Origin: Siphonodentalium dalli
Lineage: Eukaryota; Mollusca; Scaphopoda; Gadilida; Siphonodentaliidae
Direction of reading: 5' to 3'
Length of the DNA: 64,000 nt
Assembly: GCA_032622095.1 (NCBI GenBank)
Contig: CP136065.1
Span: forward strand, 27,099,141 to 27,163,140
Shown here one piece after another: positions 44,407 to 55,995 of this stretch. Numbering within the stretch: the first letter of the stretch is position 1; the number at the start of each line of letters is the position of its first letter. Below the pieces are notes generated by a model. The model did no database searches. It saw only the letters and a program-made list of their open reading frames with translations, and was not told the origin of the DNA. The translations under genes were made by a program, and so were the position numbers.

Positions 44407-47400
44407 ATAATGAGGGTCTCACTGATCTTTATAGGTAGCTGTACACGATTTATATGGTTGTAGGCCTTGAATGATGACGGTCTCACTGATCTTATTAGGC
44501 AGTTCTACACAATTAATGAGGGTCTCATTGATCTTTATAGGTAGCTGTACACGATTTATATGATTGTAGGCCTTGAATGATGACGGTCTCACTGATCTTA
44601 TTAGGCAGTTCTACACAATTAATAAGGATCTCACTGATCTTTATAGGTAGCTGTACACGATTTATATGATTGTAGGCCTTGAATGATGACGGTCTCACTG
44701 ATCTTATTAGGCAGTTCTACACAATTAATGAGGGTCTCATTGATCTTTATAGGTAGCTGTACACGATTTATATGGTTGTAGGCCTTGAATGATGACGGTC
44801 TCACTGATATTATTAGGCAGTTCTACACAATTAATGAGGGTCTCATTGATCTTTATAGGTAGCTGTACACGATTTATATGATTGTAGGCCTTGAATAATG
44901 AGGATCTCACTGATCTTTATAGGTAGCTGTACACGATTTATATGATTGCATGCCTTGAATGATGACGGTCTCACTGATCTTATTAGGCAGTTCTACACAA
45001 TTAATGAGGGTCTCATTGATCTTTATAGGTAGCTGTACACGATTTATACGGTTGTAGGCCTTGAATGATGACGGTCTCACTGATCTTATTAGGCAGTTCT
45101 ACACAATTAATGAGGGTCTCATTGATCTTTATAGGTAGCTGTACACGATTTATATGATTGAAGGCCTTGAATGATGACGGTCTCACTGATCTTATTAGGC
45201 AGTTCTACACAATTAATGAGGGTCTCATTGATCTTTATAGGTAGCTGTACACGATTTATATGGTTGTAGGCCTTGAATGATGACGGTCTCACTGATCTTA
45301 TTAGGCAGTTCTACACAATTAATGAGGGTCTCATTGATCTTTATAGGTAGCTGTACACGATTTATATGATTGTAGGCCTTGAATGATGACGGTCTCACTG
45401 ATCTTATTAGGCAGTTCTACACAATTAATGAGGGTCTCATTGATCTTTATAGGTAGCTGTACACGATTTATATGGTTGTAGGCCTTGAATGATGACGGTC
45501 TCACTGATCTTATTAGGCAGTTCTACACAATTAATGAGGGTCTCATTGATCTTTATAGGTAGCTGTACACGATTTATACGGTTGTAGGCCTTGAATGATG
45601 ACGGTCTCACTGATCTTATTAGGCAGTTCTACACAATTAATGAGGGTCTCATTGATCTTTATAGGTAGCTGTACACGATTTATATGATTGTAGGCCTTGA
45701 ATGATGACGGTCTCACTGATCTTATTAGGCAGTTCTACACAATTAATAAGGATCTCACTGATCTTTATAGGTAGCTGTACACGATTTATATGATTGTAGG
45801 CCTTGAATGATGACGGTCTCACTGATCTTATTAGGCAGTTCTACACAATTAATGAGGGTCTCATTGATCTTTATAGGTAGCTGTACACGATTTATATGAT
45901 TGTAGGCCTTGAATAATGAGGATCTCACTGATCTTTATAGGTAGCTGTACACGATTTATATGATTGTAGGCCTTGAATGATGACGGTCTCACTGATCTTA
46001 TTAGGCAGTTCTACACAATTAATGAGGGTCTCATTGATCTTTATAGGTAGCTGTACACGATTTATATGATTGTAGGCCTTGAATAATGAGGATCTCACTG
46101 ATCTTTATAGGTAGCTGTACACGATTTATATGATTGTAGGCCTTGAATGATGACGGTCTCACTGATCTTATTAGGCAGTTCTACACAATTAATAAGGATC
46201 TCACTGATCTTTATAGGTAGCTGTACAAGATTTATATGGTTGTAGGCCTTGAATGATGACGGTCTCACTGATCTTTATAGGTAGCTGTACACGATTTATA
46301 CGGTTGTAGGCCTTGAATGATGACGGTCTCACTGATCTTATTAGGCAGTTCTACACAATTAATAAGGATCTCACTGATCTTTATAGGTAGCTGTACACGA
46401 TTTATATGGTTGTAGGCCTTGAATGATGACGGTCTCACTGATCTTATTAGACAGTTCTACACAATTAATAAGGATCTCACTGATCTTTATAGGTAGCTGT
46501 ACAAGATTTATATGGTTGTAGGCCTTGAATGATGACGGTCTCACTGATCTTATTAGGCAGTTCTACACAATTAATAAGGATCTCACTGATCTTTATAGGT
46601 AGCTGTACAAGATTTATATGGTTGTAGGCCTTGAATGATGACGGTCTCACTGATCTTATTAGGCAGTTCTACACAATTAATGAGGGTCTCATTGATCTTT
46701 ATAGGTAGCTGTACACGATTTATATGGTTGTAGGCCTTGAATGATGACGGTCTCACTGATCTTATTAGGCAGTTCTACACAATTAATGAGGGTCTCATTG
46801 ATCTTTATAGGTAGCTGTACACGATTTATATGATTGTAGGCCTTGAATGATGACGGTCTCACTGATCTTATTAGGCAGTTCTACACAATTAATAAGGATC
46901 TCACTGATCTTTATAGGTAGCTGTACACGATTTATATGATTGTAGGCCTTGAATGATGACGGTCTCACTGATCTTATTAGGCAGTTCTACACAATTAATG
47001 AGGGTCTCATTGATCTTTATAGGTAGCTGTACACGATTTATATGATTGTAGGCCTTGAATAATGAGGATCTCACTGATCTTTATAGGTAGCTGTACACGA
47101 TTTATATGATTGTAGGCCTTGAATGATGACGGTCTCACTGATCTTATTAGGCAGTTCTACACAATTAATGAGGGTCTCATTGATCTTTATAGGTAGCTGT
47201 ACACGATTTATATGATTGTAGGCCTTGAATAATGAGGATCTCACTGATCTTTATAGGTAGCTGTACACGATTTATATGATTGTAGGCCTTGAATGATGAC
47301 GGTCTCACTGATCTTATTAGGCAGTTCTACACAATTAATAAGGATCTCACTGATCTTTATAGGTAGCTGTACAAGATTTATATGGTTGTAGGCCTTGAAT

Positions 47401-50075
47401 GATGACGGTCTCACTGATCTTTATAGGTAGCTGTACACGATTTATACGGTTGTAGGCCTTGAATGATGACGGTCTCACTGATCTTATTAGGCAGTTCTAC
47501 ACAATTAATAAGGATCTCACTGATCTTTATAGGTAGCTGTACACGATTTATATGGTTGTAGGCCTTGAATGATGACGGTCTCACTGATCTTATTAGGCAG
47601 TTCTACACAATTAATAAGGATCTCACTGATCTTTATAGGTAGCTGTACAAGATTTATATGGTTGTAGGCCTTGAATGATGACGGTCTCACTGATCTTATT
47701 AGGCAGTTCTACACAATTAATAAGGATCTCACTGATCTTTATAGGTAGCTGTACAAGATTTATATGGTTGTAGGCCTTGAATGATGACGGTCTCACTGAT
47801 CTTATTAGGCAGTTCTACACAATTAATGAGGGTCTCATTGATCTTTATAGGTAGCTGTACACGATTTATATGGTTGTAGGCCTTGAATGATGACGGTCTC
47901 ACTGATCTTATTAGGCAGTTCTACACAATTAATAAGGATCTCACTGATCTTTATAGGTAGCTGTACAAGATTTATATGGTTGTAGGCATTGAATGATGAC
48001 GGTCTCACTGATCTTATTAGGCAGTTCTACACAATTAATGAGGGTCTCATTGATCTTTATAGGTAGCTGTACACGATTTATATGGTTGTAGGCCTTGAAT
48101 GATGACGGTCTCACTGATCTTATTAGGCAGTTCTACACAATTAATGAGGGTCTCATTGATCTTTATAGGTAGCTGTACACGATTTATATGATTGTAGGCC
48201 TTGAATGATGACGGTCTCACTGATCTTATTAGGCAGTTCTACACAATTAATAAGGATCTCACTGATCTTTATAGGTAGCTGTACACGATTTATATGGTTG
48301 TAGGCCTTGAATGATGACGGTCTCACTGATCTTATTAGGCAGTTCTACACAATTAATAAGGATCTCACTGATCTTTATAGGTAGCTGTACAAGATTTATA
48401 TGGTTGTAGGCCTTGAATGATGACGGTCTCACTGATCTTATTAGGCAGTTCTACACAATTAATAAGGATCTCACTGATCTTTATAGGTAGCTGTACAAGA
48501 TTTATATGGTTGTAGGCCTTGAATGATGACGGTCTCACTGATCTTATTAGGCAGTTCTACACAATTAATGAGGGTCTCATTGATCTTTATAGGTAGCTGT
48601 ACACGATTTATATGGTTGTAGGCCTTGAATGATGACGGTCTCACTGATCTTATTAGGCAGTTCTACACAATTAATGAGGGTCTCATTGATCTTTATAGGT
48701 AGCTGTACACGATTTATATGATTGTAGGCCTTGAATGATGACGGTCTCACTGATCTTATTAGGCAGTTCTACACAATTAATAAGGATCTCACTGATCTTT
48801 ATAGGTAGCTGTACACGATTTATATGATTGTAGGCCTTGAATGATGACGGTCTCACTGATCTTATTAGGCAGTTCTACACAATTAATGAGGGTCTCATTG
48901 ATCTTTATAGGTAGCTGTACACGATTTATATGATTGTAGGCCTTGAATAATGAGGATCTCACTGATCTTTATAGGTAGCTGTACACGATTTATATGATTG
49001 TAGGCCTTGAATGATGACGGTCTCACTGATCTTATTAGGCAGTTCTACACAATTAATAAGGATCTCACTGATCTTTATAGGTAGCTGTACAAGATTTATA
49101 TGGTTGTAGGCCTTGAATGATGACGGTCTCACTGATCGTTATAGGTAGCTGTACACGATTTATACGGTTGTAGGCCTTGAATGATGACGGTCTCACTGAT
49201 CTTATTAGGCAGTTCTACACAATTAATAAGGATCTCACTGATCTTTATAGGTAGCTGTACACGATTTATATGGTTGTAGGCCTTGAATGATGACGGTCTC
49301 ACTGATCTTATTAGGCAGTTCTACACAATTAATAAGGATCTCACTGATCTTTATAGGTAGCTGTACAAGATTTATATGGTTGTAGGCCTTGAATGATGAC
49401 GGTCTCACTGATCTTATTAGGCAGTTCTACACAATTAATAAGGATCTCACTGATCTTTATAGGTAGCTGTACAAGATTTATATGGTTGTAGGCCTTGAAT
49501 GATGACGGTCTCACTGATCTTATTAGGCAGTTCTACACAATTAATGAGGGTCTCATTGATCTTTATAGGTAGCTGTACACGATTTATATGGTTGTAGGCC
49601 TTGAATGATGACGGTCTCACTGATCTTATTAGGCAGTTCTACACAATTAATGAGGGTCTCATTGATCTTTATAGGTAGCTGTACACGATTTATATGATTG
49701 TAGGCCTTGAATGATGACGGTCTCACTGATCTTATTAGGCAGTTCTACACAATTAATAAGGATCTCACTGATCTTTATAGGTAGCTGTACACGATTTATA
49801 TGGTTGTAGGCCTTGAATGATGACGGTCTCACTGATCTTATTAGGCAGTTCTACACAATTAATGAGGGTCTCACTGATCTTTATAGGTAGCTGTACAAGA
49901 TTTATATGGTTGTAGGCGTTGAATGATGACGGTCTCACTGATCTTATTAGGCAGTTCTACACAATTAATGAGGGTCTCATTGATCTTTATAGGTAGCTGT
50001 ACACGATTTATATGATTGTAGGCCTTGAATGATGACGGTCTCACTGATCTTATTACGTAGCTCTACATGATTTTG
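44407..50075 (+). repeat. 106-bp satellite array in intron 11 (about fifty units)
   Basis: The unit is 106 bp, made of two related parts: a 42-bp part starting GGTCTCACTGATCTTATTAG and a 64-bp part starting GGTCTCATTGATCTTTATAG. Both share GGTCTCAYTGATCTT and TCTACACAATT / TGTACACGATT. Some units are only the 64-bp type. Rare variants (for example the joined form at 46261, 47407 and 49125) recur 1146 and 1718 bp apart, showing higher-order duplication blocks. There is no long open frame on either strand. Confidence 0.95.
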
Positions 50076-50631
50076 ATGGTTGTTGGAGGTCTGAACAATA
50101 TGACAATAATGTGTCACATGATTTTCGTGTATAGGCCATGATCAGTATTTGTACATTACATGATCAGTATAGGCCATAGTTTGGCTTTATGAAAATAGCC
50201 TGAAAATTGCTATCTGTGCCTGCAAGACAATAGTTTGAATTGCTACGATAAATATTTTTCTATTTCAAATATTTCTCAGTTCTATCAAAGCTCTATCAGG
50301 TAAAAGCTTATTTACGGACATTCGCTCTGTCATGGTCTGCTTTTCGGTTGAATATTGTCAATTTTAGTCCAAAAATTGGCATTTTGTGTGAGCAAACCAA
50401 GGGGCATAACTCTGTGACAAATTTTACAAACTAACCCAAGTAGAGACATTTGTTTACACTGATCATTTCTCTTGAAAATGAAAAAAATGCTTAATGTCAA
50501 GGATAATGGCTCAGCATATATATGGAGTACAGTACTCCTTCCCAAGTTGACCAAAATTGCTGGAAATTGCTGGATTTGTATTGTTATCTTAGTGGAGTCA
50601 TGTGTAATTATGCTCTATATCTCATGTTTCT
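50076..50631. other. Intron 11 stretch, no feature recognised
   Basis: Decayed last satellite text, then intronic sequence without a supported element. Confidence 0.4.
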
Positions 50632-50635
50632 TTAA

Positions 50636-50881
50636 CCCTTTGAGTGCCAGGGGCCGATCTCATCGGCCCTAAACCTACAAAATAAGTCTGTTCAAGAATA
50701 TAAGAATAAATTATTAAAATTGTAAAAAATTGTAAAAAGAAAAAAAGAAAAAAAAAAAAAAGTTTGGCCAATGCATTCTCTTATATATGCGAGGCGACCT
50801 ATGGTCGACTCGCATATATAAGAGAATGCATTGGCACAGGGTATATGGGTTGATACAAAAATCGACCTGGCACTCAAAGGG
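50636..50881 (-). mobile_element. Family B TTAA-type MITE (copy B3, inverted, full length)
   Basis: TTAA at 50632-50635 and 50882-50885. Termini CCCTTTGAGTGCCAGG and CCTGGCACTCAAAGGG. GGGGCCGATCTCATCGGCCC stem near the left, A-rich spacer, and one hairpin at about 50765-50835. Confidence 0.88.
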
Positions 50882-50885
50882 TTAA

Positions 50886-51689
50886 GAAAACAATGTTTAT
50901 TTCTGTATAATATGACATTTAATACCTACGAAATGTTCTTTTCTGTTAATATACCTATTAATGTTTTGTGATTGACCTAAGTTATTCATCATGCGTAATG
51001 TATATTATTAATTTGCCTCTGAGTCTGTCATCAAGAAAAAAACAATAGAAATTAATCCGAAGGTTTCTAAATGATATTCAAATATATTGCCTGTGAACTG
51101 AAACATTAATATATTTTTTGTCTTATTATTCATCATTATAATTCATTGATTAAGAGGTGGTGCAAATCGTCTTTTTCCAAGTCTAAATATCTCATAATAA
51201 ATTGAAAATCAAGGTTGGCAGGCCTCTTCTTTTTATTCCCTAATGTAGATCTCTATATTTTAGCCAATTGGATTGCTTTAAAGCTTTCAATGACTGGGAT
51301 CAAGATTTGAACCGCAAGAATTAGGTTATCACAAAAAGTTAAATAAACAGACATTACTGCCAGATGTTGTTCTATTTTTCACAGTATCATTGACACTGTC
51401 ATTTACTAATAATTCAGGAAGAAAATATTGTTCTTCACTAGATTTAAGATAGTGAAGTTAAGGATCGTTGCCCAGCAGTTAATTTATTAGGAGAGGGGGG
51501 GGTATAAAAGTTCTTGGGCAAATACAAAAAACATTTCTTTTTCTTTCTATATTGACCAAGTTTCCTTCGTCTATGCCAACTTGGGATATTGGGTGTATAC
51601 ACAGAATGACACGTGTGTGAATAGGTTTGTCAATACAGCACGAGTGCCAGCATGGAAGGATAGAACGCACATATTTGACTCATCTATCC
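50886..51689. other. Intron 11 stretch, no feature recognised
   Basis: AT-rich intronic sequence; short G-run near 51496. Confidence 0.4.
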
Positions 51690-52115
51690 AAGCCTGAGTT
51701 TAGTGTGCCTGTCACTTGCAGAATAAGGTCCCCAGAGGGTGAATTTAGTGACACTATCCCGCATAGCGGGCTAGCATCACAAAATTCACCCTGTTGGAAC
51801 CTCATTCTGCATGGCCTCATCTGCTAAGGCATAGAATCAGATTGAGGTTCCCAAATGGTGAATATTGTGATGTACACCCATTGGGAACCTCGATTATGCA
51901 ATGTGTCCTCTGTCAATTTGGAGATATAGAGAAACTAAACTAAAAAAGAAATAGAATTTATGTCAAGAAGTTTCTATAGAAATTTGATAATAAAGAAACT
52001 TTCCAGAGAAGATGAGGCCTGAGCAGAATGAGGTTCCCATGGGGGTGAATTTATTGATTCTAGCCCTCTCTGGGGATCTCTTTCTGCAAATGACAGGCAC
52101 ACTAAACTCAGGCTT
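51690..52115. mobile_element. Family G MITE (copy G4, variant subfamily)
   Basis: AAGCCTGAGTTTAGTGTGCC at the left and GGCACACTAAACTCAGGCTT at the right are inverted. Flanks CATCTATC and CATCTAGG resemble a decayed duplication. It carries internal stems near both ends plus a third with ATGGTGAATATTGTGATGTA. It shares its interior with G7. Confidence 0.78.
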
Positions 52116-52251
52116 GCATCTAGGTAACTATTAAACTGCAGTTTAGTTGAAAATATCTGGATATAAACATGTTGGTTCTAATATTTCAGTGGTAAATAAT
52201 TTGCAAACACTAATTTAGTGTATCGTGATGTATTATATCGTTGATTATGTA

Positions 52252-53351
52252 CAAGCCTTGAAATAGGGTGCCTGTATTTTGCAGAATGAGGTCCCCAGAG
52301 GGCTAGCATCACCAAATTCACCCTCTGGGAACCTCATTCTGCTGAGTTGTAAGCAGAATGAGGTCCCCAGGGGCAGGGACCAGATTTTCAGGGCGAAATG
52401 ACTTCGCCCTACTATAAAAATAAGGCGAAGTGGCCGTTCTATAGGGCGAAGTGAGTCTACAAAATTTAAATTGATCAGTACTACGACAGGAGTCGCTATA
52501 GAACGAAAATAGGATAGATGAAATATGTCAATTAAACTTATGAAACAATGGTTGAAATATGGAGTCATTATGTTCACTTCATGACCCTAATAACTATTAA
52601 TAATACCCAAACATAATTGTGAGAGGATAGCAGCATTTTATATCGTAATTGTGGGAGAATGACAGGATTTTATTTCATATTTTTCGGGTTGTTAAAAATG
52701 CCAACAATATTTATCAAACAGAAACGAAATGAAATCATGAACACTTTTACTGCGCTCTGTTAGTAATCCCGTTTGAAATTTTAATATGCTTCACAAATGA
52801 ATTTGTTTTAAAATTTCTTTAACCAAACTCCATAGAGGGAGTGATGAATTGACACATTGTGAGAGGTGTGAGTTGTAATCTTCATTGTAAGGTGTGGTAA
52901 TCACGATAATCTAAAAATAACAACAACCAGATTAACACTTGAGGCCCAACGATGTTTTCACAGCTGCCAGTAATCAGACTCCGTTGTCAACATGCTTCCA
53001 GATTGGAGCATTACAGGTGTTAATTGTTTTATAACACCATGATACACCCTGATAGTGGAGTAATGTGTGCAATCACAGTTGACAGTTGTAAATTATCATA
53101 AATTATTTGGGGCATTTTGCCGAATTTCGTTGTCAACTTTGGAATTTTTAGGGCGACTTGAACTTCGCCCGACTGCAAAAATAAGGCGAAGCGGACAGCG
53201 CCAGGGCGAAGAAGTCGCCCACGTCGCCCTCTCGGCTGGTCCCTGCCCAGGGGGTGAATTTGGTGATGCTAGCCCGCTATGCGGGGTAGCATCACTAAAT
53301 TCACCCTCTGGGACCTCATTCTGAAAATTACAGACATGCTATTTCAAGGCA
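52252..53351. mobile_element. Family G MITE (copy G5) interrupted by a hAT element
   Basis: It starts CAAGCCTTGAAATAG and ends CTATTTCAAGGC, with the flanking duplication GATTATGTA on both sides (about 52243-52251 and 53353-53361). A 9-bp duplication suggests a Mutator-like or related superfamily. The right part of the element is displaced by 872 bp of inserted hAT sequence. Confidence 0.75.
52374..53245. mobile_element. hAT-type element nested in G5, exact 8-bp TSD
   Basis: Termini CAGGGACCAG and CTGGTCCCTG; exact duplication CCCAGGGG at 52366-52373 and 53246-53253. Near both ends are AGGGCGAA / TTCGCCCT repeats in both orientations (52395-52450 and 53145-53230), a subterminal pattern. The 872-bp element has no transposase frame. 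Confidence 0.9.
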
Positions 53352-53519
53352 TGATTATGTATCGTGACCAAGTGTATCGTTAAAGCCCTATTCAGCATCA
53401 GTGCTAATGTTCACCAGTGTCTTTGGTTGGTAAACGTGTAGGAAACTTGGTCTACATTTTATACTGACATGATGTTTAGTGCTGTTCTTTATCAGGTGTT
53501 TCTTTTTATTTTTTAACAG

Positions 53520-53576
53520 AGTACATCTGAAATGTCATTTACTCCCCCACCATCCTCCCCGTCTACAGACAAGATC
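53520..53576 (+). CDS. QRICH2: QRICH2-like protein, exon 12 (residues 664-682)
   Basis: Acceptor TTTTATTTTTTAACAG ends at 53519; donor ATC|GTGAGT follows 53576. The 57-bp phase-0 exon encodes STSEMSFTPPPSSPSTDKI, Ser/Thr/Pro-rich, in keeping with exons 10 and 13. More than 9 kb separates it from exon 11, so an undetected small exon between them is possible. Confidence 0.65.
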
Positions 53577-53661
53577 GTGAGTTTCCTGTTGTATTGAGGA
53601 GCGTGTTGAATACTGATTCAGTTTAATTTTCATGAAGTCAGGCTACTTCTAAACTGCTTAA

Positions 53662-53919
53662 CCTTTTCATGAAAGAAGGAGCTGTGCTGGTGCTGCATTG
53701 CAGATCCTGTGCCAATGCATTCTCTTATATATGCGAGTCTCCCATAGGGATCCTCACATATATAATAGAATTCACTGGCTAACAAGGTCGAGGTAAATAT
53801 TATTAAGCCAATGCATTCTCTTATATGTGCGAGGCTCCCTATGAGAAACTCGCATATATAAGAGAATGCATTGGCACAGGGTTTTCAAAAAAATTCAGGA
53901 AACTGCAGTCATAGAAGGG
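53662..53919. mobile_element. Family C TTAA-type MITE (copy C7)
   Basis: TTAA at 53658-53661 and 53920-53923. Left CCTTTTCATGAAAG, right GTCATAGAAGGG. Two hairpins with C-type loops (about 53716-53780 and 53807-53877). Confidence 0.8.
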
Positions 53920-54466
53920 TTAATCCTCAAGTTAAACCAAGTATATGTTTGCTTTTGTCATGTTTTTGGAAATCTGGAATCCAGGAAAGTTTTGGAATGT
54001 TATAATTGCAAGATTATCCTTGAATCACCTTTAATTTCATTGCATCGTCCTGGAAATTCCAGAAAATTTTGGAAAGTTATGGAATTTCATCCCAAGATAG
54101 GTGAATGCATCATACAAAGCCATAGAAATGTTATCTACATTCAACATTCCGCACAGCAGTGAGTCGAACACTCTTTGTTCCCGTTTAAAAATAATAATAA
54201 TTTGGAGCGCTCTATAATACATTCAGTTGACTAGCTGGGACCTGGTTCATCATCTCTTTGAGGCGTTAACTAACACTTCAGCATGTTTTTGCCTGCTTTA
54301 CAAATTCCAAAATGTTTGCGTAAAGTTTTAGAGGAATCGATTATCAAGATATAGATATGTAACCAAAGAATATCTTTTTATATCCCAACCAATTACCCAG
54401 CGACCCAGAGAATTTACTCGGATTAATAGTTATTTTGATATAGAAAACTAATTATAGCCTTTTTAA

Positions 54467-54694
54467 CCCTTTCTATAGTGATTGGATTATCCCACTCAGT
54501 TATAAAAGTATACACTGGAATTCATTTGGAGCAGTTTTCAGGAATAAATAAGACAGATCATAAAGTGCAGAAGGAATCCTATTTATTGGAGGGAAATGTT
54601 CAGATAATAAGTTCAACAAACATTTGTTGAACTTATTATCTGAACATTTCATATGGGATAACTACTCATTAATGAGTATTTAGTACAGAAAGGG
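54467..54694. mobile_element. Family E TTAA-type MITE (copy E4)
   Basis: TTAA (54463-54466) and CCCTTTCTATAGTGATTGGA; right end ACTCATTAATGAGTATTTAG, then TACAGAAAGGG before a mutated TTTA. The centre holds a short perfect inverted repeat around CAACAAACATTTGTTG (CAGATAATAAGTTCAACAAA and its complement). Confidence 0.8.
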
Positions 54695-54918
54695 TTTATC
54701 AGACTTTCAAATTGGGACGACTCCTTCAACAGATTTGAACAATTTAGTTTTTCGAGGATTGTTTGTATAAGGAAGTGAAGTTGCCTGACTTACATGAACA
54801 TTATTTGACTGGTTCACAAACTTTGTATGCAGATGAAGAAGCATGTTCTTTGTTTTGTTGCTTTTGTTTCATTCTCGTTATGTTTTCCTTTCATTTTCCA
54901 TTATGTACCATGTTTTAA

Positions 54919-55236
54919 AGGGAGATTGTACACTAAATCCGGCCATTTATGGGGGCATCTCCTATTATACTCAACAGAATAAATGCAACAAATGAATGAG
55001 TTTGATCCAGGGATGAGTTCAAAATATACTCATGGCTTGAGCCATAAACTCATTTTCATTATAATTACCATGTTGTTTACATCGTTCATAGAGAACATGA
55101 TTGTATTTTGCATGCATCCCTGGTTCAAATTCATTCATTTGTTGCATATATTCTGTTGAGTATAATAGTATAATAGGAGATGGCCCCAGACCTGTTAACT
55201 CTCCCTTAAATGGCTGGATTGGTGTACAGTTCCCTT
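54919..55236. mobile_element. Family F TTAA-flanked MITE (copy F2)
   Basis: TTAA at 54915-54918 and 55237-55240. Left AGGGAGATTGTACACTAAAT, right GTGTACAGTTCCCTT. Inner inverted pair TGCAACAAATGAATGAGTTT / AAATTCATTCATTTGTTGCA as in F1. Confidence 0.78.
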
Positions 55237-55995
55237 TTAAGAATGATTCAAAGTTAAAGAGAACAAGCAGATTTTGTTCAGTTTTCTTCCTTCTTGGTCA
55301 CCGTAAGGTCAACTCACTGATATTATGTGTTGATTACTGATACATGTATATGTAGTATGCTCACCATGTTGTTTCGTGAAGTCACTTATAGGAATATTAC
55401 AGAGAGTTATGGATTTTAAAGATTGAATGTATAATATGTACACCTTAAAAAAGTAAGTTCCCCCTTCATATAATATTCTATTCACCTGATTGTTTTAAAA
55501 TTTTGAAGGTATTGAGAACATTGTAAATGTTGCACATTGTGAGAGTTAACCCTTTACCCAACAAACCGGCCACAACCGGCCAAATAAAGCTTCAACAGCC
55601 TAAATTATCTTCGGTCTGTCTCAATAGAACCATACACATATGGATATCATTGGAACCGGCTCCTTGACCACATTGTGATAGTTACAGTTATGCCATGTGC
55701 CAATGCATTCTCTTATATATGCGAGTCGACCATAGGTCGCCTCGCATATATAAGAGAATGCATTGGCCTAAAAAAAATCTTTTTTTACCATTTTTTCTTA
55801 CATTCTTTAACAATTTTATTATTTTTAATGTGTTAAGCCAATGCATTCTCTTATATATGCGAGGCGACACATAAGATAGAAGAACTTGCTCTAGCCTACA
55901 TACCTCATAAAAATGCATTAATTCGCAAAAGCTGCCCAGCATGGCTGACGTGCGAAATCCGACGACTGATCCGACAAAGACGCCGATTACATAAA

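Noticed and set aside
44407-50075. CRISPR-like regular repeats
   Set aside because: Repeats are contiguous and related throughout, with no unique spacers, and the context is a eukaryotic intron.
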